Below, piece after piece: positions 1 through 6,957 of a stretch of DNA of 28,662 nucleotides. Position 1 is the first letter of the stretch; each line of letters begins with the position of its first letter. The notes under the pieces were generated by a model. That model was not told where the DNA came from. It worked only from the letters and a program-made list of their open reading frames with translations, and did not search any database. The DNA comes from an uncultured Clostridia bacterium (GTDB lineage: Bacteria > Bacillota > Clostridia > UBA1381). Made by a program: the position numbers and the translations under genes. The stretch lies in assembly GCA_905235885.1 (NCBI GenBank), contig CAJONM010000130.1:1-28662 (forward strand). The letters are read 5' to 3'.

Positions 1-1
1 C

Positions 2-661
2 CTTACGGATGAAATGCCGGCAATAATAAATCACTGGATAGACGAGGGGATAAAGGTCGATGCGGTATATACCGGATATATAGGCGATGCGCGCCAGTTC
101 GATATTGTCAAAGATATGAAGAAAAAGCTGCTGTCAGAGGGCGGAATACTTATAGTAGATCCGGCAATGGCGGATTACGGAAAGCTGTATCCGGCTCTTA
201 ATAACGATATAGTCGAGGGTATGAAAACGATAGTCCGCCAAGCGGATATGATTTTGCCAAACCTTACGGAAGCCGCATTTTTGCTGGGTGAGGAGTATAA
301 AGAGAATTATACTGAGGATGAGATAAAGGAAATGCTCTTAAAGCTTGCGGATATGGGGCCGGAGCTTACGGTGCTTACGGGTGTGTCGTATGAGGCGGAT
401 AAGCTCGGCGCGGTCGCATATAAGAGATCGACGGGCGAGATCATAGAGTATTTCACAGAGCATGTCCCGAAGCATTATCACGGTACGGGCGATATATTCT
501 CAAGCGTCGTTATAGCCGCATACCTGAACGGCAATTCAATATATGACTCTCTCAAGGAAGCTTGCGAATTTATCGTAAGCTGCATCAAGGAAACGATGTC
601 CGATCCAACGCATTGGTATGGAGTTAAATTTGAGGATATATTGAATAAAAACAGGAAGTAA
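2..661 (+). CDS. Pyridoxal/pyridoxamine kinase, 3' part (5' end outside window)
   Basis: A PfkB/ribokinase-fold vitamin B6 kinase, which phosphorylates pyridoxal, pyridoxamine or pyridoxine with ATP in the cytosolic B6 salvage pathway. The reading frame is open from base 2 and runs into the window edge (L-T-D-E before the first in-frame Met at 14), so the gene is cut by the window and that Met is not its start. Visible family features are the stretch GYIGDARQ, the substrate-side segment VDPAMADYGKLY, the nucleotide-side segment ILPNLTEAAFLLG, and the C-terminal GTGDIFSSV motif, whose Asp is the catalytic base in this family. It ends with TAA just before a strong hairpin. Whether it is of the PdxK or PdxY type cannot be settled from the fragment. 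Confidence 0.85.
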   Translation, partial: LTDEMPAIINHWIDEGIKVDAVYTGYIGDARQFDIVKDMKKKLLSEGGILIVDPAMADYGKLYPALNNDIVEGMKTIVRQADMILPNLTEAAFLLGEEYKENYTEDEIKEMLLKLADMGPELTVLTGVSYEADKLGAVAYKRSTGEIIEYFTEHVPKHYHGTGDIFSSVVIAAYLNGNSIYDSLKEACEFIVSCIKETMSDPTHWYGVKFEDILNKNRK

Positions 662-668
662 TAAAAGA

Positions 669-702
669 GTGGGTTGCCGATATCGGCAACCCATTATGTT
701 TA
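669..702. terminator. Bidirectional hairpin between convergent genes
   Basis: Bases 670-693 form a perfect 24-base inverted repeat (arm TGGGTTGCCGAT), which can fold as a 10-bp stem with a 4-base loop. It lies between the stop of the kinase (661) and the stop of the convergent alcohol dehydrogenase (700-702). T-rich but interrupted tracts follow on both strands. It is probably a shared terminator for both genes. Confidence 0.8.
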
Positions 703-1842
703 GTCGTACATATGCTCCATCAGCAGCATTACCTCAGCCTTTGACGGTACGCGCGGATTTGTAGCGGTGCATGAGTCGGCGATCGCCTTTTCAGCCATTT
801 GCTCTACCGCGTTCATGTATTCGCTCTTTTCCACTCCGCATTGCGATATGGAAAGAGGGATATTCATTTCCTTGTTCATAAACTGTATCCATCCGACAAG
901 CGCGCGGATGGTCGTTATTTCGTTAAAGTTATTAACGCCTAAAAGCTTTGCCACATTGCAGTATTTTTCAACGCATTTCGGATATTCCTTTTTGCTTTTG
1001 GAATGCTTGTTTATTCCAGAATTAAATTCTATTACATACGGCAGCGCGATCGCGTTTGCTCTGCCGTGCGGAATATGGAACCGCGCGCCTATGGCGTGCG
1101 CGATACCGTGGTTCAATCCCAGCGATGAGCTGTTGAATGCAAGACCGGCAAGGCAGGACGCTATGTGCATCTTTTGTCGTGCGTGTCTGTCATTATTGTC
1201 CAGAAACGAGCGCAGCAGGAATGTTCCGCATATCTCTATTGCCTTCTCCGCAAGCGCGGCGGAAAACTCGTTGTTGTTTATACTTACATACGACTCAATG
1301 GCGTGCGTTAGAACATCCATGCCGGTATCGGCTGTGACTGATGCAGGGACGCTCTTTACAAGCTCCGCGTCCAGGATCGCTTCCGTAGGCAGCATCGACT
1401 CGCTTACAAGAGGATATTTTATGTTATTTTCCGTGTCCGTCACTACCGCGAAGCTTGTTACCTCCGAGCCTGTGCCTGATGTTGTGGGGATCGCGATAAG
1501 CGCGATATCCTTGCCGTTTGCGCGTGTGGCAAATTCGCGTATCGACTTTGCCTGGTCTATCGCGCTGCCTCCGCCGATAGCAATTACCGCGTCGGGGTTA
1601 TAGTCAAGAAGTGCCTTGACTCCGAGCTGTATTTTTTCAAGCGGCGGATCGGGAACGACATCAAGAAAAATCGAAAAGTCTATATATGCCTGCTGTAATC
1701 TGTCGGTTACATGATGCAAAAGCCCGTTCTTTTCTATAAACGGATCGGTTATGATCATTATCCGCTTATATGGTATATCTGTCAGCCTGTCAAGAGAGTT
1801 TTCACCGAAATATATTTTTGTACGAATATCAAAGCTTTTCAT
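700..1842 (-). CDS. Iron-containing alcohol dehydrogenase (PduQ/EutG-like)
   Basis: A group III metal-dependent alcohol dehydrogenase of 380 residues, which interconverts alcohols and aldehydes with NAD(H) or NADP(H). The NAD-binding segment AIGGGSAIDQAKS lies near residues 88-100 and the TTSGTGSEVTSFAVVTD signature near 120-136. The metal ligands expected for the family are present: D176 and H180 (GMDVLTHAIESYVS), H245 (NHGIAHAIG) and H259 (IPHG). The sequence most resembles 1-propanol or ethanolamine-pathway dehydrogenases, but no microcompartment genes are present, so the substrate is open. Its ATG lies inside the last codons of the upstream aldo/keto reductase (14-base overlap), with an AGGAGA ribosome site in that gene. 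This points to translational coupling and a joint role in aldehyde reduction. Confidence 0.9.
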   Translation of the reverse strand: MKSFDIRTKIYFGENSLDRLTDIPYKRIMIITDPFIEKNGLLHHVTDRLQQAYIDFSIFLDVVPDPPLEKIQLGVKALLDYNPDAVIAIGGGSAIDQAKSIREFATRANGKDIALIAIPTTSGTGSEVTSFAVVTDTENNIKYPLVSESMLPTEAILDAELVKSVPASVTADTGMDVLTHAIESYVSINNNEFSAALAEKAIEICGTFLLRSFLDNNDRHARQKMHIASCLAGLAFNSSSLGLNHGIAHAIGARFHIPHGRANAIALPYVIEFNSGINKHSKSKKEYPKCVEKYCNVAKLLGVNNFNEITTIRALVGWIQFMNKEMNIPLSISQCGVEKSEYMNAVEQMAEKAIADSCTATNPRVPSKAEVMLLMEHMYD

Positions 1843-2827
1843 TACCTAAAATCTCCTCTATTTTGTCCAGCTCCTCCGGCGTAAGCTCCGGCGCGTCGAG
1901 TGCCGCGACATTTTCCGTTATCTGCTGAGGTTTTGACGCGCCTATTATAACGCTCGTCATCTTGCCACCGCGCAGATCCCAAAGAAGAGCCATTTGCGCT
2001 AATGACATACCGCGATCAACGGCTATTTCGTTCAGAGCCGCGATCTTGGCTATGGGAGCGTTGTTGACTCTGTCCGCAGTAAGGAAAACAGAAGATTTCC
2101 CGGCGCGTGAGTCGGCGGGGATGCCGTTTAAGTATCTGTTTGTCAGAAGCCCCTGTGCGAGCGGACAGAATGCTATCGAGCCGATGCCCTCGCTTTCCCA
2201 TACTTTCTGCAAGCCGTTTTCGATGCCGCGTTCAAACATATTGTATCTTTGCTGATGTATCAGCAGGGGAGTGCCCATATCGCGCAACAGCTTTGATATC
2301 TTCAGCGTTGCCTCCTCGCCGTAGTTGGATATGCCCACATACAGCGCTCTGCCGCTTTTTACTATATAGTCAAGTGCGGCTGCCGTTTCCTCCAAAGGCG
2401 TTTCGGGATCGGGGCGATGATGATAGAATATATCGAAATATTCAAGACCGGTACGCTTGAGACTCTGATCGCAGCTGGAAACGAGATATTTTCTCGATCC
2501 CCATTCTCCGTAAGGGCCATCCCACATCCAGTAGCCCGCCTTTGAGGATATGATAAGCTCGTCGCGATACGGAGCGAGCGACCGCGTCATTATCTTGCCG
2601 AAATTTTCCTCGGCACTGCCGGGGTACGGACCGTAATTATTGGCAATATCAAAATGTGTGATGCCAAGATCGAATGCGGTTGTCACCATATCGGTCATAT
2701 TATCAAAGCTGTCGGAGCTACCGAAGTTATGCCATAATCCGAGCGAGAGTGCACTCAGCTTCAGACCGCTTCTGCCGCAGCGGTTATATTTCATTTTTTT
2801 GTATCTTTCTTTGTCTGCTATATACAT
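1829..2827 (-). CDS. Aldo/keto reductase, YghZ (AKR14)-like
   Basis: A 332-residue NADPH-dependent aldo/keto reductase. The N-terminal block CGRSGLKLSALSLGLWHNFG and the block FDIANNYGPYPGSAEENFG resemble the AKR14 group, which includes the L-glyceraldehyde-3-phosphate reductase YghZ. The catalytic tetrad is visible as D60, Y65, K96 (SSKAGYW) and H136/H137 (FYHHRPD). An in-frame Met 14 codons upstream exists. I place the start at 2827 because GGAGG sits 6-8 bases before it and because the family begins close to this Met. It is the first gene of a two-gene unit with the iron alcohol dehydrogenase, which it overlaps. The physiological carbonyl substrate cannot be read from sequence. Confidence 0.9.
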   Translation of the reverse strand: MYIADKERYKKMKYNRCGRSGLKLSALSLGLWHNFGSSDSFDNMTDMVTTAFDLGITHFDIANNYGPYPGSAEENFGKIMTRSLAPYRDELIISSKAGYWMWDGPYGEWGSRKYLVSSCDQSLKRTGLEYFDIFYHHRPDPETPLEETAAALDYIVKSGRALYVGISNYGEEATLKISKLLRDMGTPLLIHQQRYNMFERGIENGLQKVWESEGIGSIAFCPLAQGLLTNRYLNGIPADSRAGKSSVFLTADRVNNAPIAKIAALNEIAVDRGMSLAQMALLWDLRGGKMTSVIIGASKPQQITENVAALDAPELTPEELDKIEEILGNEKL

Positions 2828-2859
2828 AGTGTGTCCTCCGTAATAGGCAATATATGTAA

Positions 2860-2888
2860 AGTATAACACAAAACAGAAAAAAATTCCA
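2860..2888 (-). promoter_or_regulatory. Possible promoter of the aldo/keto reductase unit
   Basis: On the minus strand a good -10 element TATACT (2860-2865) lies about 33 bases before the start codon. The best hexamer 17 bases upstream is TGGAAT (2883-2888), a poor -35 match. It is arranged back to back with the plus-strand promoter at 2907-2935. Confidence 0.4.
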
Positions 2889-2906
2889 TAGGAAATTAAA
2901 AAAAAC

Positions 2907-2935
2907 TTGCAATAATCAAATATATATGTTACAAT
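2907..2935 (+). promoter_or_regulatory. Sigma-A-type promoter of the small conserved gene
   Basis: TTGCAA (2907-2912) and TACAAT (2930-2935) are separated by exactly 17 bases, close to the vegetative consensus, and sit about 40 bases before the start codon at 2976. Confidence 0.7.
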
Positions 2936-2975
2936 AACTCAAAAAGATGTGAAAAAGGGAGTAGGTGTATATACA

Positions 2976-3272
2976 ATGGCAGTCAAAAAGAAAAAAGTCT
3001 TGACATATAACGGCAAACCGCTTATCAGGGATGGAAACAGGATATATTACGGAGATCTCGGTGAGGATCTCATACTGGTTCTTGACATTTTAGAGTCTGA
3101 AAAATCGGGTGATCTGGATGTATCAAAAAAGATACTTGTACAGGTAATGGACAATACCGGCGAGCTGGGTAAAGGACAGGTATACAGGAAAGCGACGAGA
3201 GACAACATCTATAAGGCACTCGACATAGGCGAATGGTGGCTTCAGGATGCGCTCAAGCAAGCGGAAAATTAA
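2976..3272 (+). CDS. Small conserved protein of unknown function (98 aa)
   Basis: A 98-residue soluble protein. It has a lysine-rich start (AVKKKK), a segment NGKPLIRDGNRIYYGDLGED near residues 12-31, a helical middle and a C-terminal part ALDIGEWWLQDALKQ. I recall similar small proteins of unknown function in many Clostridia, in which the NGKPL...IYYGD part is well kept. There is no signal peptide or membrane segment. The frame is open back to a GTG at 2949 with no ribosome site. I prefer the ATG at 2976, which has AGGTG about 8 bases upstream. It is a single-gene unit with its own promoter and a terminator directly downstream, which suggests steady expression. No function is assigned. Confidence 0.75.
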   Translation: MAVKKKKVLTYNGKPLIRDGNRIYYGDLGEDLILVLDILESEKSGDLDVSKKILVQVMDNTGELGKGQVYRKATRDNIYKALDIGEWWLQDALKQAEN

Positions 3273-3280
3273 AAAACATA

Positions 3281-3325
3281 GGGGATGTAAAAAACAACCA
3301 AGTTTTTATATCCCCTTATTTTTAT
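3281..3325. terminator. Bidirectional terminator
   Basis: The arm at 3281-3295 (GGGGATGTAAAAAAC) pairs with 3302-3315 (GTTTTTATATCCCC) through an approximately 14-bp stem with G-U or mismatched positions. It is flanked by A6 on the left and a T-rich run on the right, so it can stop transcription of the 98-residue gene and of the convergent flavoprotein whose stop codon is at 3322-3324. Confidence 0.8.
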
Positions 3326-4554
3326 TCGTCTTTCTTATCAAGGTTTTGTATATAATCGTCTATCGCGTCCGCGACAAGCTTTGAGTAGCGGACGGCTTCA
3401 ACTACCGTTTTTGCACCGCTTACTACATCGCCGGAGGCGAATATCCCATCGCGCGTCGTCTCCCCGAACGAGTTTGTTACGAGCAGACCGCGATCGGTAA
3501 CATTAAGTCCGTCTGTTTTTGCCACAAGCGCGTTGTCGGCACCCTGGCTTATGGCTATAATAGTGCTGTCGGCAGGCTCAAGCCTTTCGGTGCCGGGGAT
3601 CCTTGAAAGATGCCCCTTGCCGTCACATTCCAGATCGGCAAATATACAGCCTTCGTCAACTATTTCCACCGGCTCGACATGAACCTTGAAATCAACGCCC
3701 TCCAGCTTTGCGTAATTTATCTCATGTTCACTGGCGGCGAAATAATCATGGCGCGAAAATACGGTCACTTTCTGTACACCGTGGCGAAGTGCAGTTCTTG
3801 CCACATCCATTGCCGAGTTGCCGGCGCCTATGATGTTGAGAGTTTCTCCGAGATGATACACATCGGGGTTGGTGAGATAATTTATGGCATAATGCACATT
3901 GCCCAAGGACTCACCCTTTATGCGGAGCGTATTCGGACGCCATACGCCGATGCCGATAAACACCGCAAGATAACCGTCGCGGAACAGATCCTCGATCGTT
4001 ATGCCGCCGCCTATCATTGTGTTCGGGCGGATCTTCACGCCGAGCGAGAGCAGCTTTTCGTTATATTTATCAAGTATGCTTTTTGGCAATCGAAATTCGG
4101 GGATCCCGTAGCGCAAAACACCGCCTATCTGATCCTTGCCCTCAAAGATAGTTATATCATAACCTCTCTGTGCGAGAATTATCGCAATTGATATTCCTGC
4201 CGGACCGGAGCCGATAATTGCAACCTTTTTTCCGTTTTTTTCTATATTTTTGAATTTAAGACGGTCAAAATAATATGTGGATATGTAATTTTCTATTACA
4301 GACGCATGAACGGGAGCGCCCTTGTTGATCCTTACACAATGTCCCTCGCATTGGTTTTCATGATTGCACACGAGAGAACATATCATTGACAGCGGATTGT
4401 TCTCAAAAAGCATCTGACCCGCTTGGTCTATATCACCCTTTAAAAGTGACTGGATCATATCGGGGATGGGAGTGTTTATCGGGCAGCCCTGCCTGCACAT
4501 CGGTTTTTTGCAGTTAAGACACCGCCTTGCTTCATCAATCACATGATATGCCAT
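3322..4554 (-). CDS. NAD(P)-dependent oxidoreductase, GltD/PreT-like flavoprotein
   Basis: A 410-residue iron-sulfur flavoprotein of the glutamate synthase small-subunit family. The N-terminal domain holds eight cysteines (12, 15, 20, 24, 59, 63, 69, 73), the usual ligand set for two [4Fe-4S] clusters. An FAD-binding GSGPAG lies at 115-120 and a second dinucleotide motif GAGNSA at 243-248 followed by VFSRHD. The C-terminal GIFASGDV...GAKTVVEAV segment closes the FAD site. The family moves electrons between NAD(P)H and a partner such as the GltB large subunit or the dihydropyrimidine dehydrogenase catalytic subunit. No such partner is in the window, so the acceptor is unknown. GGAGG lies 9 bases before the ATG. 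It is the last gene of the minus-strand run from 11871 and is followed by a terminator. Confidence 0.85.
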   Translation of the reverse strand: MAYHVIDEARRCLNCKKPMCRQGCPINTPIPDMIQSLLKGDIDQAGQMLFENNPLSMICSLVCNHENQCEGHCVRINKGAPVHASVIENYISTYYFDRLKFKNIEKNGKKVAIIGSGPAGISIAIILAQRGYDITIFEGKDQIGGVLRYGIPEFRLPKSILDKYNEKLLSLGVKIRPNTMIGGGITIEDLFRDGYLAVFIGIGVWRPNTLRIKGESLGNVHYAINYLTNPDVYHLGETLNIIGAGNSAMDVARTALRHGVQKVTVFSRHDYFAASEHEINYAKLEGVDFKVHVEPVEIVDEGCIFADLECDGKGHLSRIPGTERLEPADSTIIAISQGADNALVAKTDGLNVTDRGLLVTNSFGETTRDGIFASGDVVSGAKTVVEAVRYSKLVADAIDDYIQNLDKKDE

Positions 4555-4590
4555 ATATATTTACCTCCAAAAGTATTTTTATCGTTCCGA

Positions 4591-5082
4591 TCAATACGGG
4601 ATATTGCTCCTTAGCAGCTGAGAAAGCTCTGATGCCGCTATAGGCTTTATTTTTGACTTATCGACCACCGATACATTTTCGCGGTTATGATATATATACA
4701 AATAGTCCTGCGTTTCCTTGAGCTTATACATCGAGCTGTATAGAAACTCGTCGCGCGATGCGGTACCGATCTCGATAAATCCGTCCTCGTAAAATTCATA
4801 TTTTGTTGTTATCTTGTTATCCTTCGCGGCTCTGTACGGGCGGCTGTAGGCATAGCGCGGCTTTACTATCAGTACGACCCCTGCGGCAAGCGGGATCGCT
4901 GCATACAGTATCTGCATATGCGCCGCGAGCGCGTATAATCCGAATAATACCGCAATCGCGCCTATGAGCGTTGTCGCTATTACGACGCCGCGCGTTTTTT
5001 CCTTATAGTACATACGGAAAAACTCCCTGTACATTTGAGGGTTTGTAGTTGTTTTTGCCGTTGCGATGAGTTTATCCGTCAT
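4591..5082 (-). CDS. YcxB-like membrane protein
   Basis: A 163-residue membrane protein with two predicted transmembrane helices (about residues 33-52 and 58-75), followed by a cytosolic-looking domain at about 85-160. The domain pattern (TKYEFYEDGFIEI...YSSMYKLKETQDYLYIYHNRENVSVVDKS) matches the YcxB-like family, a bacterial PH-like fold of unknown biochemical role often found on small two-helix proteins. GGGAG is about 9 bases before the start. The start lies 15 bases after the stop of the four-helix membrane protein upstream, so the two are probably co-expressed and may act together, but that is inference. Confidence 0.65.
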   Translation of the reverse strand: MTDKLIATAKTTTNPQMYREFFRMYYKEKTRGVVIATTLIGAIAVLFGLYALAAHMQILYAAIPLAAGVVLIVKPRYAYSRPYRAAKDNKITTKYEFYEDGFIEIGTASRDEFLYSSMYKLKETQDYLYIYHNRENVSVVDKSKIKPIAASELSQLLRSNIPY

Positions 5083-5097
5083 TTTATCGTCTCCCGG

Positions 5098-5562
5098 TCA
5101 TCTGAATATTCCCAGATGCTTTATAAACGCGCCCAAAAGATCACCTATAAATCCCATGATCCCATATGCGAAAAATGCCAGTGAAAACGATACGAGCGGA
5201 TAATACAACAATCCCTTTTCGGGATCAAATTCGCTTGAATAATACATAAGCATCGAGATTGACGATAATATCGTTGCAATAAGACACATTTTCAGACTCC
5301 ACCCTTCGCGCACACCGTATATCAACATAACCGCGAATACTATCATCGGATTGAGATATACGGACAGAAGATTATCCATTATCTGTATGCCTGTTTTTCC
5401 GCAAGCAAGCAGCAACAGGGGCATAATGTGAAAAAGAAGGATGAGCGCAAGCACATACCATTTTACCGTCTGTTGCGAAAAGACGGCGCGTGGTATTATC
5501 CTGTTGTCGTTGTCCTCCCACTCCTTTGAATACTTGAGCAGATCGCGCTGTTTTTTGTTCAT
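5098..5562 (-). CDS. Four-helix integral membrane protein, unknown function
   Basis: A 154-residue protein with a charged N-terminal 34 residues and about four hydrophobic segments (near 35-54, 65-84, 90-108 and 120-146). I do not recognise a family. The start codon lies 4 bases after the hisF stop, and its ribosome site (GGAG) is formed by the last hisF codons, so translation is probably coupled to hisF. It precedes the YcxB-like protein by 15 bases. The link to histidine synthesis is only positional. Confidence 0.6.
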   Translation of the reverse strand: MNKKQRDLLKYSKEWEDNDNRIIPRAVFSQQTVKWYVLALILLFHIMPLLLLACGKTGIQIMDNLLSVYLNPMIVFAVMLIYGVREGWSLKMCLIATILSSISMLMYYSSEFDPEKGLLYYPLVSFSLAFFAYGIMGFIGDLLGAFIKHLGIFR

Positions 5563-5566
5563 GGTG

Positions 5567-6325
5567 TTATCTCCTGATACTCTCTCCGTTATCGGCGAGA
5601 TATTTCTTTAGATCGGCTATTTCTATTTCGCGGAAATGGAAAAGGCTTGCGGCTAAGACCGCATCCGCCTTACCGTCGCGGAACGCGTCAAGGAAATGTT
5701 CCATCGTCCCTGCGCCGCCGGATGCTATAACGGGTATGCCGACGCTTTCGGATACTGCGCGTGTAAGCTCCAGATCGTAGCCTGACTTTGTTCCGTCGCG
5801 ATCCATGCTTGTGAGCAATATCTCGCCTGCGCCAAGCTCTGCGGCGCGTCGCGCCCACGCGAGCGCGTCAATTCCGGTGTTTACCCTGCCGCCGTTGAGA
5901 TATGTTTCCCAACCGCCTTCGGGCTTGCGCTTTGCGTCTATCGCGACGACAACGCATTGTGACCCGAACCGCTTCGCCGCGTTGCTGATAAGCTGCGGAT
6001 TTTTTATCGCCGCGCTGTTTACGCTCACCTTGTCCGCGCCGGCATTGAGTATTGTCCTGAAATCATCGACAGTCCGTATGCCACCGCCGACCGTAAATGG
6101 TATAAACACACGCTTAGCAACGGCTTTTACCATATTTACGACTGTGCTGCGAGCATCGCTTGACGCGGTAATATCAAGAAACACAAGCTCATCCGCGCCT
6201 GCCTTGTCATACATCGCCGCGCATTCTACCGGATCTCCTGCATCAACAAGATCAACAAAATTAACGCCCTTTACAACTCTGCCGCGATCTACATCGAGAC
6301 AGGGGATGATCCTTTTTGCGTACAT
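5567..6325 (-). CDS. hisF: Imidazole glycerol phosphate synthase, cyclase subunit
   Basis: HisF is the (beta/alpha)8-barrel half of imidazole glycerol phosphate synthase in histidine synthesis. It uses ammonia from HisH to turn PRFAR into imidazole glycerol phosphate and AICAR. The catalytic Asp residues fall at D11 (IPCLDVDRGRVVKG) and D130 (VVVAIDAKR), the numbering of the well-studied HisF enzymes, if the second of two near Met codons (6325) is the start. AGGAG is 7 bases before that ATG and only 1 base before the upstream ATG at 6331. Phosphate-binding glycines (FTVGGGIRTVDD and IASGGAGTMEHF) are present. The length of 252 is typical. It lies about 10 bases after hisH. No other his gene is in the window. 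Confidence 0.95.
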   Translation of the reverse strand: MYAKRIIPCLDVDRGRVVKGVNFVDLVDAGDPVECAAMYDKAGADELVFLDITASSDARSTVVNMVKAVAKRVFIPFTVGGGIRTVDDFRTILNAGADKVSVNSAAIKNPQLISNAAKRFGSQCVVVAIDAKRKPEGGWETYLNGGRVNTGIDALAWARRAAELGAGEILLTSMDRDGTKSGYDLELTRAVSESVGIPVIASGGAGTMEHFLDAFRDGKADAVLAASLFHFREIEIADLKKYLADNGESIRR

Positions 6326-6335
6326 AGCCATTCTC

Positions 6336-6932
6336 CTACAATGCCAAAAATTTTTTCAGTATTCCCATGCCGACAACGCCGCTTTTTTCGGGGTGAAATT
6401 GCAGCGCGAACACATTGCCGTCCTCGACCGCTATATTGAGCCGTTCACCGTATTCGGTGTATGCCGAGACAATATCGCCGTCATGTGGCTGTATGTAATA
6501 CGAGTGAACGAAATATACGAATGAAGCGTCATCGGGCAGGATGCGGCTTTTTTTTGTAAGCATTATGCTGTTCCAGCCCATATGCGGTATCTTCAGCCCA
6601 TGCTCCGGTATTTTTTTGACGCTGCCCTTGAATATGCCGAGTCCTTCGGCGTTGGGACTTTCCTCGCTTCGCTCAAACAGAAGCTGCAAGCCCAGACATA
6701 TGCCTAAAAACGGCTTTGTGCCGTCCGCCGCACGGCGAACGACATCAATAAGCCCCTTTTCTTCAAGAGCCGCCATAGCATTGCCGAACGCTCCCACGCC
6801 CGGCAATATTATATGGCTTGCTGATAATATCTTATCCCTATCGCTCGTTATTTCCGATCTCGCGCCCAGATATTCGAGCGCGTTTGTGACGCTGTGCAGA
6901 TTTCCTGCGCCATAGTCTATTATCGCGACCAT
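6336..6932 (-). CDS. hisH: Imidazole glycerol phosphate synthase, glutamine amidotransferase subunit
   Basis: HisH is the glutaminase half of imidazole glycerol phosphate synthase and channels ammonia to HisF. It is a 198-residue class I amidotransferase with nucleophile C79 in GICLGLQLLFE and the partner residues H180 and E182 in QFHPEKSG. The oxyanion segment LPGVGAFGNAM is near residue 43. The start ATG gives the normal MVAIIDYGAGNLHSV. It lies only 25 bases after the stop of the secreted GH43 enzyme, with no terminator or clear promoter between them, and directly precedes hisF. It therefore seems to be read, at least partly, from the glycosidase promoter. Confidence 0.95.
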   Translation of the reverse strand: MVAIIDYGAGNLHSVTNALEYLGARSEITSDRDKILSASHIILPGVGAFGNAMAALEEKGLIDVVRRAADGTKPFLGICLGLQLLFERSEESPNAEGLGIFKGSVKKIPEHGLKIPHMGWNSIMLTKKSRILPDDASFVYFVHSYYIQPHDGDIVSAYTEYGERLNIAVEDGNVFALQFHPEKSGVVGMGILKKFLAL

Positions 6933-6957
6933 TTCCCGTGATGTCCCTTCATAAATA

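Noticed and set aside
770..800. GGCGATCGCC and other GCGATCGC-like palindromes (also near 1045 and 14650), as possible HIP1-type repeats
   Set aside because: Only a few copies occur, all inside coding sequence, and they fit the codon use of a GATC-tolerant genome.
767..1603. Long plus-strand open frame opposite the iron alcohol dehydrogenase
   Set aside because: It is the mirror of a clearly conserved gene, its translation is rich in Ser, Ala and Cys with no motif, and it has no ribosome site.
5805..6524. 239-codon plus-strand frame over hisF and hisH
   Set aside because: It crosses two convincing genes on the other strand and shows no domain or start signal.
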